Source: Terrimonas ginsenosidimutans
GTDB taxonomy: Bacteria > Bacteroidota > Bacteroidia > Chitinophagales > Chitinophagaceae
Direction of reading: 5' to 3'
DNA: 64,000 bases
Assembly: GCF_022012415.1 (NCBI RefSeq)
Contig: NZ_JAKLTR010000001.1
Span: 124,001-188,000 of the forward strand
Shown: piece by piece, positions 35,058 through 45,081 of the stretch
Position numbering within the stretch: position 1 is the first letter of the stretch
Layout: each line of letters starts with the position of its first letter
The notes under the pieces: generated by a model
What the model saw: the letters and a program-made list of their open reading frames with translations, nothing else
The model's database searches: none
Told to the model about the DNA's origin: nothing
Position numbers and translations under genes: made by a program

Positions 35058-36434
35058 ATGCAACCCATACTCAAACCCCTCCTCCTGTGCCTGTTTGCCC
35101 TGTTCACATCAAATACATTTTCCCAAAAAGAAACCTACGATCTGGTTTCCTACACCATTCCAAATAAATGGCAAAAACAACAACACGCCAACGGTGTACA
35201 ACTATCAGCCGGTGATGAAAAAAAAGGAACTTATTCGTCCATTGTGATCCTGCATTCTTCACCAACGAACGCTGCGGCACAAGCTGATTTTACCAGCGAC
35301 TGGGAAACACTCATTAAAAAAACTGTCACCGTCTCTTCCGCTCCTTCCATGCTCGATCCCGTAGAAAATGACGGCTGGAAAATACTGACTGGCACTGCGC
35401 CGTATACTGACGGTAACAGCAAAGGCGTGACCATGCTGCTAACAGCTTCGGGCTACAATAAAAAGATCAGCATTATACTGGTGTCCAATACCGATGCACA
35501 TCAGCAGGCGGTTGAAAGCTTTTTTGCATCAGTAGATTTTATCAAGCCTGCTGTGCAAAAACAAGCTGCGCCAGATAAACCAATCACGTCCACTTTCAAA
35601 AACGGCTATAAATTCACAAACACGAATTTTGATAACGGCTGGACGGCTGCAGAACAGTCCGAAGGAGTAATGCTCACAAAAGGATCGATCAAAGCACTGC
35701 TGCATTACCCTGATGAAATAACTGAAAAATACTACCCCTATTCTGAAGATGCCGTGAAAACCTGCTGGGCGCATCTCGTAGCGGGCCGATATGCAACGGT
35801 GAACAACCTGAAGATCTATTCTCAATCCAGCGCGATATACAATCCTGCAAAAATGGCCGAAGCGGATGTCACCGATAAGGTGACCGGCAAATCATTGTAT
35901 GTTGTATTATTCCAGCGTAACACCAGCTACTGGACGGAGTTGATCGCGCCCGACCGGAACACGTTCATCAAGCAGTTCAATGTTAAGGTCGCAGAACTCG
36001 AACCCATGGCTCCTAACAATATCTTCGATGTGTTCTCCTCATTGTCTGATCTGAATCGTTTCGCCATAGCCTCGTCTGACCTTACCGGAAAATGGACCAG
36101 CAGTTCTGCAAGCAATGTCGCTTATGCAAATGTGTATACCGGCGCGTATGCGGGTGGGACGATCGCCGGATCAAATCATGCATTTACTTTTGGTCCTGGT
36201 AGTCAATACAGCAGTACACATAACGGCGGATCCGGAACAACGGGGAATGTACAGACATATAAGCAGTCGTTCAAAGGAGTGGTTACTGTTACCGACTGGT
36301 CAGTTACACTGAGCAAACGTTCCGAAGGAAAAACCGAGAAGTTTGATGCGTGGTTTGTTGCATCTAAGCAGGGAAGGATCCTGATGCTGAAGAATGCGGC
36401 CACGTCATACGCGCTGATAAAAGCAGGGAAATAA
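35058..36434 (+). CDS. Secreted protein of unknown function
   Basis: From the ATG at 35058 this is a 458-residue protein with a signal peptide (LLLCLFALFTSNTFS); a TTG at 35031 is less likely. The mature protein has two similar beta-alpha segments (YTIPNKWQKQ, then GYKFTNTNFDNGWTAAEQ) and a C-terminal beta-rich domain after LTGKWTSSSA that looks lipocalin-like, with repeated aromatic strands. No catalytic motif is seen. It is probably periplasmic or outer-membrane associated. Nothing links it to the flanking genes. Confidence 0.75.
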   Translation: MQPILKPLLLCLFALFTSNTFSQKETYDLVSYTIPNKWQKQQHANGVQLSAGDEKKGTYSSIVILHSSPTNAAAQADFTSDWETLIKKTVTVSSAPSMLDPVENDGWKILTGTAPYTDGNSKGVTMLLTASGYNKKISIILVSNTDAHQQAVESFFASVDFIKPAVQKQAAPDKPITSTFKNGYKFTNTNFDNGWTAAEQSEGVMLTKGSIKALLHYPDEITEKYYPYSEDAVKTCWAHLVAGRYATVNNLKIYSQSSAIYNPAKMAEADVTDKVTGKSLYVVLFQRNTSYWTELIAPDRNTFIKQFNVKVAELEPMAPNNIFDVFSSLSDLNRFAIASSDLTGKWTSSSASNVAYANVYTGAYAGGTIAGSNHAFTFGPGSQYSSTHNGGSGTTGNVQTYKQSFKGVVTVTDWSVTLSKRSEGKTEKFDAWFVASKQGRILMLKNAATSYALIKAGK

Positions 36435-36487
36435 TTATTCCTCGGGTTCCACAGACGCTCCGGCGGGACTGGGTTAAGATTGAATCA

Positions 36488-36588
36488 GCGTAGGAGTATC
36501 GCAGAGGGCGCTAAGGAGACGCCAGGAGCGCTAAGTATCTCTCTGCGTTCTTTGCGTATCCTTTGCGCCCTCTGCGATACTCCAACGC
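36488..36588. repeat. Long inverted repeat (GCAGAG/CTCTGC family), upstream of the hybrid sensor
   Basis: GGAGTATCGCAGAGGGCGC at 36493-36511 is repeated inverted and perfect at 36565-36583. With a few mismatches the arms extend to ~34 bp each around a ~30-bp loop. A related inverted repeat lies on the other side of the next gene. It is a strong RNA hairpin or DNA cruciform and possibly the terminator for the gene ending at 36434. Confidence 0.8.
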
Positions 36589-36701
36589 CACTAAACCGTT
36601 GCAAGCCTCTCCCCCAATAATTCCCTCAAACAAGTTACTCCCCACCCTTTCAAAAATCTTATATTTAACGCATAGTCAATCGTGGTAAATATACGCTCCT
36701 C

Positions 36702-39650
36702 ATGTTCCATGCACTGATCCGTTTCATCCAACAGCATCTTCGCCTTATCACGCTTTGCAGTTTCCTGTTTGGTATGCTGCCATTCCCTGGTGCCGGACAA
36801 ACAAACACCGCTATCCTTCACGATACGCTTACCAACACTTACCTCCCGCTGCAAAACTACAAATGGCGCTTTCATCCCGGTGATGACACTGCATGGGCTT
36901 CGCCTAACGTCAGCGATGCCAATTGGAAGAATGCGTCCATCAAATTCGGCAAACACGATCTGCCGGAACAATGGACCGGCATCGGCTGGTTCCGGATCTG
37001 GCTGAAGAAAGAGGAAGCAGCACGCATCAATGCATGGGCACTTCAAATCAACCATGACGGTGCCTCTGAAATTTATCTTGACGGACAAAAGATCGCTGCC
37101 ATCGGTAAAGTGGGCCCATCAAAACAAACCTATAAAGCCGCCCGTGATCCCTTCCTGGCCATTCCACTCGCCATCACTGATACAATGCCGCACCTGCTTG
37201 CGATCCGGTATTGTAATTACGATCATTACTTCAGCAACTTTGTCGGATTCCAGGGATGGATCAGTGAGGCAAACTTTATGCTGGCAAAACACCGGTCAGA
37301 CCAGCGTTTCTATGATTACCTCCTGATGAGCGGTGCCGCCATGTCGATGCTGATCCTGCTGCATCTGTTGCTATATGCTTTCTACCCAAAACAAAAAGTA
37401 AATCTCTACTATAGCCTCTTTGTATTGGGCACGACAATCAGTTTATTTGCACGGTACGAAGCGATCGTTACGCGCGACCCCGGCATGCAGTTGCTGCTCT
37501 ACAAGATCTTTAGCGCAAGTATTTCGCTGATGCCATTCTTCTTTGCGTTATTGCTTTATCATGTTAGTAGTGCGGTCCTGCCGCGGAAAAAACTCTGGTT
37601 TATTGGTATCATCTCGATGGTCTTTACCGTCATTTATTTCTTCGGCAACAATGTCGACCTGCTGACGATCAATTCCACCATTGGCACACTGAATAACCTG
37701 TTCACGGTATTAGTGATGGCTGATGGATTGATCGCCGTCAGCAAAGCCATCCGCCGTGGCGATCAACGGATCTGGCTAATCGGCTTTGGCATTCTGATCG
37801 TGGTGCTCGGCAGCGTGATCGTTGGCGCTAACACGTTCCGGTTATTCAATTTTTATCAATTGATGACAGGCATGGCAATTCTCTGCCTCGTAATGCCCGT
37901 GCTCTTCTCGATCTATATCGCGATGGATGTTGCCTCTACCAACCGCCAGCTCTCTGCACAGTTAAAGCAAAACGATCTGTTGGCTTCAGAAAACCTGTTG
38001 AAAGAACAGGAAAAGACACAGCTGATCACTCAGCAGGCGGAACAATTGGAAAAAACAGTGATGGAAAGAACGGCACAGGTGCGCGATCAGGCGGAACGAT
38101 TAAGAGAAATGGATGCGGCCAAATCCCGCTTCTTTGTAAATCTCACGCATGAATTCAAAACACCACTTACCCTTATCATCAATCCCGCACGGGAACTGCT
38201 GAAGCAACCTGATACAGCCGCTGCAAAACAATACGCCAGTTTCATCCTGCAGAACAGCGAACGCCTCTTACAACTCATCAACCAATTGCTCGATCTCAGC
38301 CGCCTGGAAAACGGGCAGATGGATATTCACTACCAATCGATCGATCTTGTGAAATGGCTGCAATTACATGTCCAGCAGTTCAGCTCGCTCGCTGAACATC
38401 ATCAGCTGCGTTTGAACTTATCCAATAATATACAGGAACTGCCTGTACGCGCCGACCTGGATAAATTGGAAAAGATCACGCAGAATATTATCTCGAACGC
38501 CATCAAGTTCAGTCAACCGGATAGTTCGATCGAGATCACACTCATTAAAACAAACGATGCATTCTTTACGATCACGGTGAGTGACCAGGGAACCGGGATC
38601 CCCGCAGATAAGTTGCCTTATATCTTCGACCGGTTTTACCAGGCCGATGCCTCGGACACCCGCACGAGGGAAGGCACGGGCATCGGGCTCGCACTGGTAA
38701 AAGAACTGACAGAACTGTTAGGCGGCTCCATCAGTGTCAGCAGTAAAGAGGCAGGCACAACCTTCAGCATACAGCTGCCGTATCATCCGGCAGACCTGGA
38801 TCCATCAACAGAAAACCTTGCAGCAAGTCCCGCAGCCGTTCATTCATTGACCCGGCCGGCAATACTTCCTTCTTCCGGCAGCACCGAACATCCTGTACAG
38901 CACAACGAAACGATCCTGATCGTTGAAGACAATGAACAGTTGCGGGAATTCATGAACATCTCGCTGCGCGAAAACTACCAGATCCTGCTGGCCCAAAATG
39001 GCGAAGAGGGAATCATCATGGCTACGGAGCAGATCCCCACGCTTATTCTTACCGACCTGATGATGCCGCATAAGAACGGCTATGAGCTTTGCGAAGTGCT
39101 GAAGAAAGATGAACGGACAAGCCATATCCCGGTCATCATGCTCACCGCTAAAACGGACCAGGACAGCCGCATTCATGGCCTCGAGACCGGCGCAGACGCT
39201 TATTTGTCCAAACCTTTTGATAAACGCGAACTGATCGCCCAGATTACCAACCTGATCCAGCTCAGAAAACAGCTGCGCGAAAAATACAGCCGCAACAACA
39301 ACTGGCTGACACATACCACCGATCTGCCTTCTATCGAACAGCACTTCCTCGAACGCATCCGCACCGCAATAAATGACCGGCTGGATGATCTCCAGTTCAA
39401 TGCGGAAGAACTCGGCCGCGAAGTGGGGCTAAGCCGTACCCAGCTTTATCGCAAGCTGAAAGACCTGATCGATCAAAGCCCCGGCGACCTGATCCGCGGC
39501 ATCCGGATGCAAAAGGCGCATGAGTTGCTGGAGAAAAATGCGGGCACGGTGTCGGAGATCTGTTACCTGGTGGGATATGGCAACCCGGCAAACTTCTCGA
39601 CGAGCTTTACGAAGCATTTTGGGTATCCGCCGAGCGGGGTTCGGAAATGA
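36702..39650 (+). CDS. Hybrid two-component regulator (7TM sensor, kinase, receiver, AraC DNA-binding)
   Basis: This is a 982-residue one-protein signalling chain. After a signal peptide (to ~30) comes a galactose-binding-like jelly-roll domain (~45-180, WRFHPGDDTAW to GASEIYLDGQKIAAIG), then about seven membrane helices (~205-410) like 7TMR-DISM proteins. A coiled coil leads to the kinase with the H-box FFVNLTHEFKTPLTLI near 483 and the ATP-binding domain (N-box and GTGIGLALVKEL). A receiver domain has TDLMMPHKNG with the Asp near 785, and a C-terminal AraC-type HTH (~880-982) contains LSRTQLYRKLKDL and VGYGNPANFSTSF. Ligand unknown. Targets are often adjacent genes, but none here is obvious. 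Confidence 0.93.
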   Translation: MFHALIRFIQQHLRLITLCSFLFGMLPFPGAGQTNTAILHDTLTNTYLPLQNYKWRFHPGDDTAWASPNVSDANWKNASIKFGKHDLPEQWTGIGWFRIWLKKEEAARINAWALQINHDGASEIYLDGQKIAAIGKVGPSKQTYKAARDPFLAIPLAITDTMPHLLAIRYCNYDHYFSNFVGFQGWISEANFMLAKHRSDQRFYDYLLMSGAAMSMLILLHLLLYAFYPKQKVNLYYSLFVLGTTISLFARYEAIVTRDPGMQLLLYKIFSASISLMPFFFALLLYHVSSAVLPRKKLWFIGIISMVFTVIYFFGNNVDLLTINSTIGTLNNLFTVLVMADGLIAVSKAIRRGDQRIWLIGFGILIVVLGSVIVGANTFRLFNFYQLMTGMAILCLVMPVLFSIYIAMDVASTNRQLSAQLKQNDLLASENLLKEQEKTQLITQQAEQLEKTVMERTAQVRDQAERLREMDAAKSRFFVNLTHEFKTPLTLIINPARELLKQPDTAAAKQYASFILQNSERLLQLINQLLDLSRLENGQMDIHYQSIDLVKWLQLHVQQFSSLAEHHQLRLNLSNNIQELPVRADLDKLEKITQNIISNAIKFSQPDSSIEITLIKTNDAFFTITVSDQGTGIPADKLPYIFDRFYQADASDTRTREGTGIGLALVKELTELLGGSISVSSKEAGTTFSIQLPYHPADLDPSTENLAASPAAVHSLTRPAILPSSGSTEHPVQHNETILIVEDNEQLREFMNISLRENYQILLAQNGEEGIIMATEQIPTLILTDLMMPHKNGYELCEVLKKDERTSHIPVIMLTAKTDQDSRIHGLETGADAYLSKPFDKRELIAQITNLIQLRKQLREKYSRNNNWLTHTTDLPSIEQHFLERIRTAINDRLDDLQFNAEELGREVGLSRTQLYRKLKDLIDQSPGDLIRGIRMQKAHELLEKNAGTVSEICYLVGYGNPANFSTSFTKHFGYPPSGVRK

Positions 39651-39667
39651 GGGAGGGCGTATGAGCC

Positions 39668-39764
39668 ACGCAGAGAACGCAAAGGAGCGCTAAGTACGCA
39701 GAGGATTTTCCGCGTGAATGACTGATTTCTTTGCGTTCGTGGCGGTCCTTTGCGTTCTCTGCGT
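39668..39764. repeat. Long inverted repeat (GCAGAG/CTCTGC family), downstream of the hybrid sensor
   Basis: ACGCAGAGAACGCAAAGGA (39668-39686) recurs inverted as TCCTTTGCGTTCTCTGCGT (39746-39764), perfect over 19 bp. It shares the core words CGCAGAG, AAGGAG and GCGCTAAG with the repeat at 36488. A smaller palindrome, ACGCC-AATC-GGCGT (39772-39785), follows and may be a terminator. Confidence 0.8.
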
Positions 39765-39892
39765 TACTAATACGCCAATCGGCGTTAATCCTCCATATCT
39801 ACCGCAGAATCAATCATTTTCAAACATATCCGCAACATTATCAAAAGCCTTTCCCCACCCCCGCCCCGACCTTCGTTTCAAAATTGATCATC

Positions 39893-40279
39893 ATGAAACA
39901 TCTCCTTATCGCATTCTCCGCTATCCTCCTTTTCGCCGCCTGTCAGAGTTCCGCGCAGAAAGAACCCACCCGCACCATCCTCGGTGAATGGGATTCCCAC
40001 GAAACCTTCGACGGCAAACCCTGGCACTTCCTCGCCCGCTTTAAGTCCGACGGCACTTTCGACGGCATCGGCAACGGCAAGCTGATCGTCAGCGGTCAGT
40101 ACCGCACCGCAGGCGACACCATCTTCTTCAAAGACGGCCTCTGCAACTTAAATTATGAGGCAGCCTACCGCCTTACTTACTTCAAAGACTCGATCCGGTT
40201 CAATATGATCACCGATACCTGCCAGGGCCGGATCCAGGGCAGTGATAAAGTAACGCTCGGCCGCGTGGCATCCAAATAA
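39893..40279 (+). CDS. Small lipoprotein
   Basis: The 128-residue protein has a lipoprotein signal (LLIAFSAILLFAAC, Cys at 17), then a compact beta-rich domain (EWDSHETFDGKPWHFLARF, GQYRTAGDTIFFKDGLC) reminiscent of lipocalin-like META or DUF proteins. The ATG at 39893 is chosen because upstream sequence in frame has no coding character. It is 48 bp before the peroxidase gene and possibly co-transcribed with it. Confidence 0.75.
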   Translation: MKHLLIAFSAILLFAACQSSAQKEPTRTILGEWDSHETFDGKPWHFLARFKSDGTFDGIGNGKLIVSGQYRTAGDTIFFKDGLCNLNYEAAYRLTYFKDSIRFNMITDTCQGRIQGSDKVTLGRVASK

Positions 40280-40327
40280 CAAACCGGTCCGCATCGGGAA
40301 CCAGCTACTCACCGGTAAACTACCGTT

Positions 40328-41284
40328 ATGAAAAAAGCCATTCTTGTTCTGACGATTCTGGCGGGACTGGCAGCGCTACCACACTGGCGCTGCCAGCCGG
40401 CCAATGCGCTGCCCGATACCGCGATCGCGCTCGGCCGGCAACTATTCTTCGACAGCATACTGTCTTCCAACCGGCAGATCAGTTGCGCCAGTTGCCATAA
40501 GCCGGAATTTGCGTTTGCAGACACAAGCGCTGTGAGCCTCGGCGTGTTCGATCGCAAAGGCACCCGCAATACCCCCTCAGCGATGAACCTGACCAATGCC
40601 GTCAGCTTTTTCTGGGATGGCCGCGCGAAAACATTGGAGGAGCAGGCGCTGATACCCATTAACAATCCGGATGAAATGAATCTTCCGGTCGACAGTGCTG
40701 TTCATCGGCTACGATCAAATGAGTTTTATACAAAAGCTTTTCAACTGGTATATCAGCAACAACCCTCTGCCCAAACCCTGGCCAAAGCACTCGCCGCTTT
40801 TCAAAGCTCACTGGAAACAAATGATACCCCTTTCGATGAATGGAAAACAAATGGCAATGAAGCCGCCGTCAGCGAATCGGTCAAACGTGGCTTTGCCTTA
40901 TTCAATGGCAGCGCGAATTGCGTGCGCTGTCATTTCGGCCCTGATTTCAGCAATACGGAATTCCGCAATATTGGTCTGTTCAATGGAGCGGCGTTGAACG
41001 ATAGCGGACGCGCGGCAATTTCAAAAGAACCTCAAGAGTCAGGAAAATTCAAGATCGGTCCGTTGAGGAATATTGCGTTGACCGCGCCTTATATGCATAA
41101 CGGGATGTTCAGGACATTGCGGGAAGTGATCGATTATTATGACAACCCGGATCGGTTCGTGCCGGATGCCGTGAACAGGGATAGCCTGGTATCGAAACCA
41201 TTGAATTTGACGGAGCAGGATAAGAGGGACCTGGAGGAATTTTTACGGTCGTTGACGAGTAAGCAACTTACAGCGAAGAAGTAA
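40328..41284 (+). CDS. Di-haem cytochrome c peroxidase (CCP/MauG family)
   Basis: This 318-residue exported protein has two haem-c motifs: CASCH at 53-57 and CVRCH near 198-202. Standard CCP landmarks are present: LGRQLFFDSILSSNRQISC, FWDGRAKTLEEQALIPINNPDEM and APYMHNGMFRTLREVIDYY with the distal-haem ligand region. The N-terminus (KKAILVLTILAGLAAL) is a signal peptide. Role: periplasmic reduction of H2O2 or, for MauG-like members, oxidation of a partner. The length is typical. The preceding small lipoprotein may be a partner. Confidence 0.92.
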   Translation: MKKAILVLTILAGLAALPHWRCQPANALPDTAIALGRQLFFDSILSSNRQISCASCHKPEFAFADTSAVSLGVFDRKGTRNTPSAMNLTNAVSFFWDGRAKTLEEQALIPINNPDEMNLPVDSAVHRLRSNEFYTKAFQLVYQQQPSAQTLAKALAAFQSSLETNDTPFDEWKTNGNEAAVSESVKRGFALFNGSANCVRCHFGPDFSNTEFRNIGLFNGAALNDSGRAAISKEPQESGKFKIGPLRNIALTAPYMHNGMFRTLREVIDYYDNPDRFVPDAVNRDSLVSKPLNLTEQDKRDLEEFLRSLTSKQLTAKK

Positions 41285-41411
41285 ATCTCTGCCACGAAGG
41301 AATTATCATAGCCTGGATCTTACAGGAAGACATAATTGCCCGCAGATTACGCTGAATGTAGTTTTGCTGTTGTTGATCGGTAATCTATCTGTTTATCTCT
41401 GTAATTGGGAT

Positions 41412-41463
41412 GCGGGATTACGCAGACAGCATGCTGTTATGCATTCTGATCTGCGTAATCCGC
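41412..41463. repeat. Imperfect inverted repeat downstream of the peroxidase
   Basis: GCGGGATTACGCAGACAG (41412-41429) pairs with CTGATCTGCGTAATCCGC (41446-41463) with a one-base bulge each side. CAGATTACGCTGAATG at 41343 is a related half. The family word ATTACGCAGA differs from the other repeat families here. The surrounding 41285-41571 holds no gene. Confidence 0.65.
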
Positions 41464-41571
41464 ACGCCCAATAAGGACTTAGTTTATATCCAATCAGGCA
41501 GTTCTTATCGATGGGCAATTCTGGACATGCGTAAACGCGGCCCTGTTGCTTTTTGAATGCCTGCATTGTGA

Positions 41572-42552
41572 TTAAGGGATCAGGACCCTGTCGATCACAT
41601 GCACCACGCCATTAGTTGCCATTACATTCGTGGCAATGATATTTGCTTTCGCGCCTGCATTACCATTCCCGGTGATCGTAGGTCCACCATTTGTTCCATT
41701 GGTCAGGTTTACTGTAGAAGAACCACCAGCGAACATCGTGACTGATCCATTTGCGAGGGCGGAAGAGAACACACGACCTGTTACCAGGTGATAAGCCAGT
41801 ACGGCTTGCAATGTCAGGATCGGGATCTGGTTGATATTGTTAAGCGATAAAGCTGTCAACAGATCGCGGAAGGCTTTATTCGTTGGCGCAAATACAGTCA
41901 GTGTATTTGAGTTGATCAGTGTGATCAGGCCGGGCGCAGCTGCATCCGCACGCACAACAGCTTTCACGAGCGAATCAAGCCCATTATCACCACCCGCTGT
42001 AGCTTGTGCAGTAGCAACGATGTTGCCGCTTGGTGGCATCAGCACTTTTTCCATAATATGAATGACCCCGTTGTCGGCATCTACGTCTGCCGTTACTACT
42101 TTCACACCATTCACAAATACACCAGCTGCATTTTTGGTAACAAAGATGGAGTCTGCAGGAGAATTAGCTGTTGTCACCTTCGCATTCGGACCAGCGGGCA
42201 CATTCGCCGCCATTACTTCGGAAGTAAGGGTATGATACAGCAATAATTTTTTCAGGGCATCGGCAGACATACCATCGATGGACGCAGACGTCACACCAGA
42301 TGCAGCGAAGGCCGCATCATTCGGGGCAAACACAGTGAAGGGGCCTGTTCCGGACAAAGTTCCATCAAGGCCTGCTTTGATCACCGCTTTTTCAAGTAAA
42401 GAGAAATTCGCATCGGCAACCACCTTACCGGTGATCGTGTTGGATGCAGGAGGAGTATCATCGTCATCTTTATCACAAGACACAACGGTTACCATTAAAC
42501 CGGCCATGCATAAATAAAGGAACGACTTTCTGATGTTGATGATAGGTAACAT
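41572..42552 (-). CDS. Surface lipoprotein with two fasciclin domains
   Basis: The 326-residue protein has a lipoprotein signal with Cys26 followed by DKDDDD, an acidic stretch that in Bacteroidota marks surface export of lipoproteins. Two fasciclin (FAS1) domains follow, ~37-175 and ~185-326. Each has the FTVFAPNDAAF / LTVFAPTNKAF motif, the YHL motif (LLLYHTLTSEV, VLAYHLVTGRV) and the ending NGVIHIMEKVLMP / NGVVHVIDRVLIP. FAS1 domains mediate adhesion. It is monocistronic. Confidence 0.93.
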   Translation of the reverse strand: MLPIINIRKSFLYLCMAGLMVTVVSCDKDDDDTPPASNTITGKVVADANFSLLEKAVIKAGLDGTLSGTGPFTVFAPNDAAFAASGVTSASIDGMSADALKKLLLYHTLTSEVMAANVPAGPNAKVTTANSPADSIFVTKNAAGVFVNGVKVVTADVDADNGVIHIMEKVLMPPSGNIVATAQATAGGDNGLDSLVKAVVRADAAAPGLITLINSNTLTVFAPTNKAFRDLLTALSLNNINQIPILTLQAVLAYHLVTGRVFSSALANGSVTMFAGGSSTVNLTNGTNGGPTITGNGNAGAKANIIATNVMATNGVVHVIDRVLIP

Positions 42553-43210
42553 AAAATTGATTTGTTTAACTGTTAAGACTAACTATCAAACAAATTTTCA
42601 TCCTGATTTCATGTTGTTGCCAAAAGCACCCGATCCCCTTTGAAAAGAAGTTCAACGATCTTGTTTTACCTGTATCATCGCTTTAATCAACCGGTCAAAG
42701 ATGAAGCCCTGCCTGAAACCTGATCTTGCTTAACGTTTTGCACAGGTAAGAAGAATAAGTCTCCACAAAACAGGGTTTGGATGATGTTAACTGCGAAGGA
42801 TTGATCATACTATCGTTCATGGGTCATGGCGTGGTTGAATATGTTCACCGATCTTGTCTAATCTTTATAGTGTTGGATGAATACCGGCTTAAACAGTAAT
42901 GTGGACAAGATCTTTCGCTTTTCGCCGTTCATTTTCTCTACCTGACCCGACTTGCGTGTTTTTAGCTATAGTTGGTGACTAACAGGGCTTAACACATGTA
43001 GATATCCTTGATCAAATGACTGATACTGCGGGAAAAGATGCCACACTGGGTTGGTCAACTGATCAAAAATCTTACCCGCCTCGGGGTTGTTTAATTCACT
43101 TGCTTTAATCAAAAAGGTAGGAGGGGGCCGTCAATCCGGCGGTATTTCCCGATCGGTGCAAGACCATCCTCTTGCCATGTTTTGGAACAACTTCGCGTCT
43201 CCCGGATTCA
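42553..43210. other. Intergenic, about 660 bp, no gene recognised
   Basis: This is the upstream region of the fasciclin gene and the downstream region of the sensor operon. All frames are short and broken. I saw no tRNA, repeat-family member or decayed gene that I can name. Confidence 0.5.
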
Positions 43211-45070
43211 TTAACCAACCAACGGCAATTCGATCCTCAACTCAAACCCTTCTCCCGGGCCCGTCCTGATCTCTGCGGTTCCATTGAACAGCGCCGTCCG
43301 GTGCCGGATATTTTTCAACCCGATCCCTTTTGCTGTCTGCCCCGTGTTCATTCCTTTTCCATTATCGGCGATACTCATCCGGAAGAACCCTTCTTTACTA
43401 CAAAGTTTTATCGTTACGGTCGTGGCATCTGCATATTTTAAAATATTCGTGCACTGCTCCTGCGCAATGCGATACATATTGAACTTGCGATCGCTGTCCA
43501 GCAGTGTTTCATCCAGATCCCTCTTCTCTATGATCACATGAATGCCAGCTGCCCGAAGCATATTTTCAAAAAGCATTTGCAATTGATCTGTCAGGCGCTC
43601 GGTCTCGAGATCCGGCGCGACAAACTCATGAGCGATCTTGCGGTTTTCGCGGATCGCCTGCTGGATATTATTGATCGATTGCGTAAGCAGGTCGCTGAGA
43701 TCAGTTGGACGGCCTTTTGCATGCGACAGCAACAGGTTCGTGCCTACCAGGATCTGGTTTACATTATCATGCAATTCAATACCGATCGCCGTACGTTCTT
43801 TTTCCTGCGCCTTTAACATCGCACGGCCGATCCGATTCTGCTCATTCATCTTACCGTCGAGCCTTTCCTGTTCCAACCTTTTGATCTCCGAGATATCAAT
43901 ATGCATGACTACTGCACCGCGGTAAAGCTGTTCCGACAGCGGCGTTACGATCATCCTGAACCACCGCTTCTCCTGCAGCGAATCGCAGGCATACTCCGTT
44001 ACAAATTCCTGCAGCGAGCCGTTCAGCACGCCGGCAATGCCACGGGCGATTGAGCCCGCTTCACTCTCCGGATCGGTCATGCCCGCCTGTTCACTTACCG
44101 ATAAATAGTTTTCTCCGATCCCATAATTCATTCCCTTGAATCCATTCTGCTGCGCAAACTTCTTCCAGCATTCATTCACATCGATGATCAGTCCGTTCTC
44201 ATCCAGCAAAGCAATATTCGCTGGAAGCGTATTAAGAATTGCAGAAACACGACCGGCCAGTGCACGATTCTCCTCCGCGCTTTGCTGCAGTTGCAACTCC
44301 GCCCTTTTGCTCACCGTCACATCACGCGCGGTAATGCAGATGCCTGTAACGGTATTGTCCTGGATCACCGGGTTGAAAAAGAAATGCATCCATCCATCTT
44401 CGCGCGATGGAGCCGGAACAGGCCGGTCATACTCCACAAACTCACCTTGCTTTACACGGTGTAATACAGCGGCGAAAGAATCACGGCGCGACTCTTCCGT
44501 CAGCTCCAGGATAGACTGACCCACCTCCATTTCTTTTTGAATATAGAGCCGTAGTAGTTCGCCGGCGCGACTGTTGAATTTTTTAACGCGCAGATCCGCA
44601 TCCAGCAATACAAACCCTTCCGACGTGTTCTCAAAGATCGTTTTCAGGTTCTCCTGGCTTTGCTGCAGCAGCTGCACATATGCTTCTTTTTCACGCTGCG
44701 CCTTCCGCTTAAGCATGGCCGCTTCCATTGCCGCAGGCAATCTCGCCATCCGGTCTTTCAGGATATAATCATCGGCTCCGCTCTTGATCACCTCTGCCGC
44801 AAATTCTTCGGACACTGTACCCGTTACCAATATGAATGGAATATGCGGCGCATGTTCCTTTACCAGTTCCAGCGCTTCTGCCGCACTGAAACGCGGAAGC
44901 GAATTATCCGAAATAAAAATATCCGGTTGAAACAGTTCAATTTGTTTTATCAGCTCCGAAGCATTTGCGACCACGATCGAGTCTACTGGCCCGAATGCTT
45001 TTTTGAGTAACCGCTGAATGAGTTCCGCATCGGCCGGATTATCTTCAATGATGAGCGTTCTTAAATTCAT
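43211..45070 (-). CDS. Receiver-PAS-PAS-histidine kinase (HisKA_3)
   Basis: This is a 619-residue cytoplasmic protein. The receiver domain has D55 (IFISDNSLPRFSA), followed by two PAS domains (~155-270 and ~285-410; the second shows IDVNECWKKFAQQNGF). The HisKA_3 region contains the acceptor His in GIELHDNVNQILVGTN near 445, and the ATP-binding domain ends GIGLKNIRHRTALFNG. The ATG at 45070 starts exactly at the receiver domain; the frame extends upstream without coding character. It is the third gene of an operon with the receiver at 45522 and the kinase at 47958. Confidence 0.92.
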   Translation of the reverse strand: MNLRTLIIEDNPADAELIQRLLKKAFGPVDSIVVANASELIKQIELFQPDIFISDNSLPRFSAAEALELVKEHAPHIPFILVTGTVSEEFAAEVIKSGADDYILKDRMARLPAAMEAAMLKRKAQREKEAYVQLLQQSQENLKTIFENTSEGFVLLDADLRVKKFNSRAGELLRLYIQKEMEVGQSILELTEESRRDSFAAVLHRVKQGEFVEYDRPVPAPSREDGWMHFFFNPVIQDNTVTGICITARDVTVSKRAELQLQQSAEENRALAGRVSAILNTLPANIALLDENGLIIDVNECWKKFAQQNGFKGMNYGIGENYLSVSEQAGMTDPESEAGSIARGIAGVLNGSLQEFVTEYACDSLQEKRWFRMIVTPLSEQLYRGAVVMHIDISEIKRLEQERLDGKMNEQNRIGRAMLKAQEKERTAIGIELHDNVNQILVGTNLLLSHAKGRPTDLSDLLTQSINNIQQAIRENRKIAHEFVAPDLETERLTDQLQMLFENMLRAAGIHVIIEKRDLDETLLDSDRKFNMYRIAQEQCTNILKYADATTVTIKLCSKEGFFRMSIADNGKGMNTGQTAKGIGLKNIRHRTALFNGTAEIRTGPGEGFELRIELPLVG

Positions 45071-45081
45071 AGGAGAAATAT

